Shown here: one piece after another, positions 57,001 through 64,000 of the stretch | Position numbering within the stretch: the stretch's first letter is position 1 | Layout: each line of letters opens with the position of its first letter | Assembly: GCA_964036155.1 (NCBI GenBank) | Contig: OZ038422.1 | Span: 55,575,201-55,639,200, forward strand | DNA from: Diploscapter coronatus | Lineage: Eukaryota > Nematoda > Chromadorea > Rhabditida > Rhabditidae | DNA length: 64,000 bases | Direction of reading: 5' to 3' | Position numbers and translations under genes: made by a program | The notes under the pieces: generated by a model | Databases searched by the model: none | The model's input: only the letters and a program-made list of their open reading frames with translations | Told to the model about the DNA's origin: nothing

Positions 57001-57717
57001 TGCATTTCAAGGGGCTATTGACTGCTCTGGAATCTACGTAAGAATTTTAGAAATTCAAATTCGAGATGTGTTAATTTTTAATTGATAACTATGAATACTA
57101 AAAACCTATTAGAAAAATTATGACAAGTAAAACAAGTTAAAAGTCAACTAACCATTTTTAGTAATAACAATTGCTGAATCGAGCTGATAAGTTAGGTGAT
57201 TGACATTCGAGATTGCAACAACAGAAGACGAGGGAGCTGCATGGCCTCCTGCACTCTGCGACTGCTCATCCAGCAGTGAGTCTTCGAATGGAGCGTCGTC
57301 TAATTGACCAACCTGAATTTGATTTTCAGAAAAACTAGAAATTGTATTCTGAACGTTTGAATCAAGTAAATTAAATTCGAAAAGAAGTTCATGTTGACTA
57401 TTGGTGGTTAATCATGCAAGAAACTATAGTCGTTTCTTATTTGTTTCTGCAATATTCAGATTAAGGATGCACGAAACTCCCAGTTCGCTTTTTAGTGTAA
57501 ACGTTGACTACGAAAAATTGCCGAATAAAACTCCATACTCTCCAGTTCAGATAGCTCATTTACTGGCAGTTATTAATTTAACATAACAAACTATGATAAA
57601 ATGCATGAAATACTTCACCTCGTCGATAGCATCATCGAGAGAGATGTTGTTGAGTCCTTCATCCAAGGAGCCATTCGTCCATTCATCATCGTCAAACGAA
57701 GTCACTGATTCCGTCAT
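51021..57717 (-). CDS. VPS8, CORVET tethering-complex subunit with C-terminal RING
   Basis: 29 exons give 1266 aa: 57717-57619, 57312-57153, 56874-56630, 56514-56335, 56289-56200, 56155-56057, 56009-55914, 55863-55753, 55701-55448, 55239-55059, 55015-54939, 54913-54774, 54731-54658, 54601-54512, 54468-54304, 54105-53929, 53760-53644, 53600-53473, 53203-52966, 52890-52805, 52760-52643, 52598-52418, 52196-52077, 52023-51906, 51804-51723, 51681-51557, 51376-51204, 51170-51147, 51073-51021. An acidic N-terminus is followed by a beta-propeller (RGFVLVFNREG, NNKNLAIGYSKGALK, GGSVYEIQLKR), a long helical region (SAEF-like CSSEYKGLATGGG, KYPYLRVLLHFDAQQF) and a RING-H2 split over two exons (CLVCNNPL, then CGHVIHMEC and CLC). 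VPS8 binds Rab5 and tethers early endosomes. Two introns start with GC (56629 and 52642), and one coding exon is only 24 nt. TGTTTCAG lies 12 nt before the ATG. Confidence 0.92.
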
Positions 57718-58499
57718 TCATTAGTCCTTCTGAAACACATGACACAAAATTAAAAATTATATCGATTTCGGGAATTTAAAATATGAAAACCTTGGTCTAA
57801 AACCATAGAGTATTTATGTTCATGCTTTCAATATTTAGTTTTATTGAGTATCACTAGAATCTTATCGTGTCAATAATAACAATAGATTTGATTGCATAAT
57901 TTAGGGTGAGTGAAATGACATATTGCGTTGTCACGCCTTTCACATAAAAATAGCTGGAAAATCGTGATACATTTGATAAGATTTCTGAATCTAATAATAA
58001 TAGGAAATGAACGGATTTTCAATGCATACCTACTGCATCCACAAGATCATGCTCACATTTAGTGCACTGAAACTGAACTGAAGAGTTGAATGAAGAAACC
58101 CCGAGATAAAGAATTCATGGAAATAATCACATTTGACGGCATTCGAACCCCTAGAAAATGAATACCAAATGAGCGATAAATTAATGAAAGAAAGAAGATA
58201 TGCAAACAAGGCGTAGTGAAATAGATACATAACACAGCTGACTTAAAGGATAAGGCAAAGAAAAGTGAATTCAAAGATGAAATTGCAATTGAAAATCTTG
58301 AGGGATCGTCAAATAAACATCAAATTATTGTCTTACAAATACAAAACAATAACCTGTTCATAAATATGGCTGTTTTGAGAATAAATAAGCTATTCTACGA
58401 TAAACAAAAGAATATACTTTCGAATAAAGCGAATGGCATAAAGGAATGTATAGGAAGGAATACATATTATCTGGCTATAGCACTTGCTGGATCGCAAAA
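57718..58499. other. Gap between GMPPB and vps-8
   Basis: About 780 bp between two minus-strand genes. A minus-strand TGTTTCAG (ending 57730) lies 12 nt before the vps-8 ATG and is a likely trans-splice site. The rest is AT-rich with no gene. Confidence 0.6.
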
Positions 58500-60766
58500 T
58501 TACATGATGATACCAGGCACGGGAACGTTCGAGGATATGGATTTGTGTGGGAGGACGGACGCTCCGTTCAGATACAGCTCGTCATTAACCACCTGGAAGG
58601 GCAATTCCATTGTTGTTTCAAAATAGAAAATAAATAACATTTGCTACATCCTTACAACTGATATTTGGAAGCATATAATGAATTTTGAAAACTGTTAACT
58701 TTCGCACTATAATTGAAGTGTCGCATTGGAAACGAAGATGAGCAACTTTGTAATGCACCAGTTTTGAAGTTTGATTCAACGCCTGATAGAATTAATTCGA
58801 CTCACGACATCATCTCCCATAACGGACACGTTTTCGATGCGAACCCATCGTCCGATCGTGCACTTCCTGCCGACGATGCTCTTGTTGATGTAGGAATGGC
58901 AGCGGATGATCGAGCCTACAAGGATGGTGCAGTCGCGCAGACACGCACCGTCTTCGATGTGCACTTTCGGACCAATCACCTGAGGAGCGACAAAATCAAT
59001 GAAAATGATTATTTTTGCGAAAAAACTGCATACCACATTAGGTCCAATCTTGCAGTCATTACCCACGACAGCAGTCGGATCGATGAGCACATTCCCTTTA
59101 TATTTGTCTTCGCTGCCCAGACTCTTCGGATCTGTTTGTCTTTTGTATTCCAAATACAGAGTCGTTCCTGAGTGGAAATATTCAATAAAATGTCAGAGAA
59201 AGCTTTGGACGATTATTTTCAAAGATTTCAGAAATTGTAAAAATGAAGATAGTAACGAAAGCTTTCCTACCTCTGATGAAATCCCGAGGCTGTCCGACAT
59301 CCATCCAGAAACCAGGCAGAACATAGGCATACAACTCACCGTCAGAAGCCATTTTCGGGAATACCTGATTTTTAGATGCTCTTTAGATATTTCCTATCAT
59401 ATATTTTTCCACTCTTTCTCTACAGAATAGTTTTCTTTCGTTATTTTCATCAAAAGCGAGACTGAAAATCCTATTTCGGTTTCAATACTAATTGTTCTTG
59501 AGATGAATTCTCTTTCGTTAAGTTCTTCAAAACTCAATTCACTTTTCATAATCGCAGTTTATGTGAAACATAAAGATATTTTAAAGTGAATAGTAAAAAT
59601 TCGACAATTATTCTGCAAATATAGGCAGTGGAATATGAGAAAATCCCACCTCCTTCTCGATGCTAGTCGGTTTGAGGGGAATTCTGTCGAGGACGGAAGC
59701 ATTGAACATGTAGAGTCCCGCATTGATCTTGTTCCCGACATAATCCTGGGGTTTCTCCACGAATTCGCTGATTTGGCCTGTCGATTCGTTGAAAACTACC
59801 ACGCCGTATTTCGATGGTTCTTCTACCTGAATTTAGGAATAGCTGGAAAATAAAAATCATCATTTTTACCTTCGTGACGGCGATAGTTCCTTCCCGTCCG
59901 TGCTTCTTGTGGAAATTGATCATTTCCTGAAAGGGGAACTCGCAAATCACATCGCTGTTCAGCACGAAGAACGGCTCGTCGCCTTCCAAATATCTCCTGA
60001 AATAGCTTGTAGAACTAAAGTAAGTCGATAAAATGAAGGTTTCGAAAGATAAAGTCACGATTAGAAAAGCTGAATTAAACCTTGAAAAAAATAGATAAGG
60101 GTGTCATTTTTTCTTTTGGTATGACAATGCTTCAAATTCTAATCACAATTGAATAGTGAAAACTGTGATATTCAGAATAAACCGAAAATTGGAATGTTGC
60201 CAACCTGGCGAGTGCAAGGGGCCCTGCCGTACCAAATGGCTCTTCCTCCAGTGAGAAAACGAGTTTGACACCGAGTTTCTCTGCGTAGACACCCATTTCC
60301 TGCTCGAGTTGATCTGCTCGGTAACTGAAATTTACTATGCACTGGATGATTTGCAATAGATCGTCGAGATTTGCTACAAATTTTGCGATCGTCCTTGTCT
60401 GTCTGTTACAAATCGTTAAAAACTCAAATACAATTTTCTTATTTAGTTTTCAAATCTAACCTGACAGCCAGAATGAGAGTATCGACTCCCACAGCAGCGA
60501 GAGCCTCCATCTGATGCAGCATCATCGGCTTGTTTGCAAATTCGACCAGCGGTTTCGGTTGCGTTAGAGTCAGGGGACGGAGCCGCGTGCCTGAATGCAT
60601 ATTTCGAGCGAATTCATAAGAAAATTATTTGTTCCAAATGGAATGACAACAAATGTATGCAAATGAGTTTGAAAAATCAACGAAGACAATAACTTCGAAC
60701 AATATTTCTTTGAAAAAAAAAAATTCTAAACATACCATATCCACCGACGAGAATCAACGCCTTCAT
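58500..60766 (-). CDS. GMPPB: Mannose-1-phosphate guanylyltransferase beta
   Basis: Nine exons give 359 aa, the length of the family: 60766-60736, 60590-60461, 60324-60205, 59996-59870, 59826-59650, 59364-59271, 59167-59034, 58979-58806, 58592-58500. The nucleotidyltransferase signature is complete ([33 protein letters not shown]), followed by [29 protein letters not shown] and [17 protein letters not shown]. The C-terminal left-handed beta-helix has hexapeptide repeats ([25 protein letters not shown]). The tail [17 protein letters not shown] and PGIIM match the family end. It makes GDP-mannose from mannose-1-P and GTP in the cytosol for N-glycans, O-mannose and GPI anchors. Neighbouring PIG-S also works in GPI attachment, but no operon is shown. 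Confidence 0.97.
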
Positions 60767-61420
60767 TCTTCCAGATATTCTCAACCTAGCGATCGCCTAA
60801 ACAATTCAAACATTTTGCACGAAAATGAATGCGATTTTGAAATATTGGCTGTGCATCGGTAAGTGCAAATGCAAATTGGTGAAGGGAAAGTGGCAGATTC
60901 GACGGTCAAAATGTTTATTTATTACAGTGGAAGGAAAGTGGAGAGGGAATGGAAGAGATAAATTGAATGAATCACATGAATGAGTGGAAAAACGGAGAGA
61001 TTGCAGACAAAAACAGATGCACAAAGAAGAATTCTAAATTCCAAATGATGATAAGAAAAAGGAGTGAAATTCACAATAATCTAGGGAACAAAGCCGAAAG
61101 TGGTTGCAACTCTCGAGTCCGGAATCGAACCATAACTGTGGAAAGGAGAAGCAAACACATCATTGCCACGCATCCTTTCTCTCTTCCTCACTTTTCCATT
61201 CTTTTCCTCTTCTATCTCCAACACTACAGAGTATATGCTTAGCGGAACGACCGCTAATCATGCGCCCATTTTACAACTAACCAAGTCTAAAAAGAAAAGC
61301 AGAAACTCGAATAAATAAAGAAGTAGATCGAATTTTTTCTTTTTAAATTATAAATAAACAAATCCTGTATTAAATTTACACCCGCGTAAATAACATGAGT
61401 TTGGCATCAAAAGAATGAGC
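60767..61420. other. Gap between PIG-S and GMPPB
   Basis: About 650 bp between two minus-strand genes. It holds the PIG-S 3' UTR and the 5' flank of GMPPB, with a minus-strand ATTGTTTAG about 33 nt upstream of its ATG. A B-box-like word near 61.13 kb was judged not to be a tRNA. Confidence 0.55.
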
Positions 61421-63983
61421 CTAGTTGGTTTTGAGTTTGGCGGTTTTGAGCAGGTTCTTGGACAGACCAATGGATTCGAGAACCCAGTTGAAGACGTCGT
61501 AAGCTGCCTTGCAGACGGAGAGGAGAGTGGGCAGGGCAATTGGCAGGTAGATCGCGAAGCGCTCGTCTCTTGGCATGTAAAGACGGTCCAGCAGAGAGGG
61601 GTCGGACAGGGCAGAATCTGCTAGTTCGCGAGCGAGCACAATCTGAAAAGTGAGAATAGACAACAAAAAAACTCCAAGCTATGAAATGTACCTTGTTCAA
61701 ATGAGGCGCATTTCCATCTCCCAGCCCCTCTTCAATCAATCGCTTCGCTTCATTCGCCTTTGCAGAGATGTGCTCCTTTATCGCAATCGTCGTTATGTTC
61801 TCGGTCATTTTCTGAAAAATAGCGAGTTTCAGCTGAAATTTATTAGATACTAAGATGAGATTTCAATACTCGAGGCATGATAATATCGAGGTTGAAAAAT
61901 TCAACTAGTGCTCTGATAGAAATCAATCTCAATTTCAATTCTGAATCTCTTAAAATATTATTCCAAATGATCAGCAAGGGCGAGACTTCAAAAACTTGCA
62001 AGAATCATACTTTGAGTGCTCTAGTAGCACTAGCAGCCCTCATCGCATTGTCGAGCAGAGCTCTCAGATAAGCCCTGTTCTTCTCCCACTCGCACAGAGC
62101 CACGGCCTCTCGAGTCCAGCCGGCAAGCAGGTCCGAGTCCAGGCCAAGCAACATTCTGCAAATTATTCTCTCATTCATTTCGCTTTCCGGCCTTCTAAAC
62201 CTCATTGCATTGATGATCTGTGAATCAGCCTTCTCGTTCTTCGCCAGAATCGCTCCCCACGAAGCCACTGCCACCCCATTGCTGTCTTCGCCCTGAAAAA
62301 ATAAAATTCGACGATAACAACTATGAACATCTCGTAAAACTAAGGATAATATAAGAACTACTTCGTTGGGAAATTCAGCTTTTTTGTAATTGATTTTTTT
62401 TATAAAGCAATACATTTGATAAACCTTACGTCTTGATCCAGCAGAATGATCGGATCTTCGAAGTCAACGACCAGCAATTTGAGAACAGAAGCTCCCAATT
62501 CGACTGTATGCAGCTGAGCTTCGGCCTGAAATAGAAGAATAAAGATTCAAAAATAAGTGATTTCTCTCACATCCTTGAGCATCTGATCCATTCCATTGTG
62601 AGAGAGTGTCCACCTGTTCTGCACATCCTTTTCCAGCAGATGACGCACATCGTAATCCCACAAATGCTCACTGCTCACCTGGAAGGGACAAATGAAGTAG
62701 ATTAGAAAATCATTTATCTACAGTCAGGGAAGTAAATGACTGAACGAGAGTGGCCAGAATGCGAAGAGACTTGCTGATTCGATTGCAAATGGGGCAGGGA
62801 GAGGACAGGGCATCTGGAGAGCCGTGCACATACACAATTTGGACAATATAGTGGGAAGCCAGTGGAACTGAGTCCCAGACCAAACGCTTCTGAAAAATGA
62901 AAAACGTATTAAAATCGTTTGGTTTCAACTCTTGTATTCAAACAAAATATCTCTTCTGTATAAGTTTTTGATTTTGAAAATGCACCTGATGAGAAAGAGG
63001 TAGAATGGCGATCTGATGTGGCTGCATGTGTTGGCGGAGATCGCGACGCACGATGTTGTTCAGATGAGGAATGTCCACCAGAATCTGCAATATGAAAAAA
63101 TCATATCAAATTTGGAATAAGAATGTACTTTACGGAACAACTAAAATCTAACTTGAACATTTCTTTGTCATTTGAATGAAAATACATCTCAATCAATGTA
63201 TTGTTATTTCGATTTTTTTCTGAAAAATGAACTCGAGCCAAATTTTGAAGTCGCTCACATCCCAAACTGTTTCGTAGAGCCGATTCAGCATCTTCTCTTT
63301 GTCCGTGTCCTTTTCTGGTAACTGAATGAATGCGCAGTGGGAAGAAGACAGATGAACCTAAAAATTGAATTCTATCAAGAAACATTAAAACAAAACTCAT
63401 ACAGTAGTTGCCGAAAATAGCGTCCATTTGCTGGGAGGGACGAGCACGACACAGGCATGCAATTCCTCCTTCTCTGTCTGAGCCTCTTTCCACAATTCCT
63501 CCTCTGCAGTTTCCACGGATCTAAAAGGCTTTGTCATTGATTTCATTCATTCCTCCTCTTTACTGGACAATATGTGTCTCAGCAGTCCAAGTGATGGTCA
63601 GCGGTCTGACAACTTCAGCCCCGATCAATCTGTCCATCACTGACTCTACTATCGAATCCAACTCCTTCTCATCCACGTTCGAAGTGCGCACGAAATGGAC
63701 TCTGAAGTTCATCAATTTGACTCCACATTCTAATTCGATAAACTATAAACTAACTAAAATAGCAAGCTTCATACTGTAAAATTTCAAAACGAAATTTTAA
63801 AAATTATGAACTAAAATATTGCGCGATATGGATCTTTGCCTCAATTGAAACAAAACTGACGAGAATAATGAGAAATAAATTGCGACTAACCGAATATTGA
63901 AGTCGATGGTATATGTCTCTGGCAGAACGTCGAAAGGCACTCGCTCGATGTCTGTGGTAACCCACCAGATGGGCAGAGCGATG
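61421..63983 (-). CDS. PIG-S, GPI transamidase subunit (5' end outside window)
   Basis: Twelve exons visible, 498 codons: 63983-63891, 63701-63564, 63520-63403, 63357-63259, 63084-62986, 62889-62722, 62678-62571, 62525-62430, 62292-62201, 62155-62011, 61811-61692, 61642-61421. The first exon begins one base into a codon right after GTGTGCAG, so a short upstream exon with the N-terminal cytoplasmic end and start codon lies beyond the window edge. The visible start (IALPIWWVTTDIERVPF) matches the first membrane segment and luminal start of PIG-S. The end (DPSLLDRLYMPRDERFAIY, PIALPTLLSVCKAAYD) matches the second membrane segment. PIG-S works in the ER with PIG-K, PIG-T, GAA1 and PIG-U to attach GPI anchors. 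The 45-nt intron at 62156-62200 is a multiple of three and stop-free; splicing it gives the better family match (NAMRMLLGL). Confidence 0.93.
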
Positions 63984-64000
63984 CTGCACACAATCAGTAA

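Overview
The window is nuclear DNA of a nematode. The main evidence is a Warthog-type hedgehog-related gene (a Wart domain joined to a Hint domain), a nematode-specific architecture. Supporting signs are many short introns (often 43-60 nt) ending in TTTCAG, and TTTCAG-like acceptors lying directly in front of many start codons, as expected for spliced-leader trans-splicing. I cannot name the species. It does not look like compact Caenorhabditis sequence: intergenic gaps reach 3.7 kb, genes are intron-dense, and GC-AG introns are unusually frequent.

Layout, left to right. 3.1-8.9 kb (-): Kv2-like voltage-gated potassium channel. 12.2-14.3 kb (+): 144-residue membrane protein with an EGF-like ectodomain and two PPxY motifs. 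15.7-16.8 kb (+): Snail/Scratch-type five-finger transcription factor. 17.2-20.2 kb (+): tau-tubulin-kinase-like kinase. 20.8-25.4 kb (-): two-BED-finger DNA-binding protein. 27.7-30.0 kb (-): secreted four-domain chitin-binding, Ser-Gly-rich eggshell-type proteoglycan. 31.0-32.7 kb (+): ribosomal protein L18. 33.4-37.7 kb (+): polypeptide GalNAc-transferase. 38.9-42.0 kb (-): PPM1H-like PP2C phosphatase. 42.8-44.0 kb (+): ribosomal protein L34. 47.7-49.7 kb (+): Warthog-like protein. 51.0-57.7 kb (-): VPS8 of the CORVET complex. 58.5-60.8 kb (-): mannose-1-phosphate guanylyltransferase beta. 61.4-64.0 kb (-): PIG-S of the GPI transamidase, whose 5' end lies outside the window.

I built the gene models by hand, by joining exons between splice sites in compatible phase. 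For the fourteen genes the coding length is a multiple of three and the peptide matches the expected family along its length. Terminal exons of the kinase and the first exon of the PPxY protein are the weakest parts.

Mobile DNA is limited and sits between genes or in introns: three short hAT-type MITEs with near-perfect 8-bp target-site duplications, one degenerate relative, two related foldback elements and a decayed Helitron fragment. There is no single spectacular system. The most interesting points are the loss of the second proline in the Kv2-like gate motif, the four GC-AG introns, the PPxY membrane protein and the strictly phase-1 modular proteoglycan gene. Functionally, several genes share the secretory pathway: GDP-mannose synthesis, GPI attachment, mucin O-glycosylation, endosomal tethering and secreted matrix or eggshell proteins.
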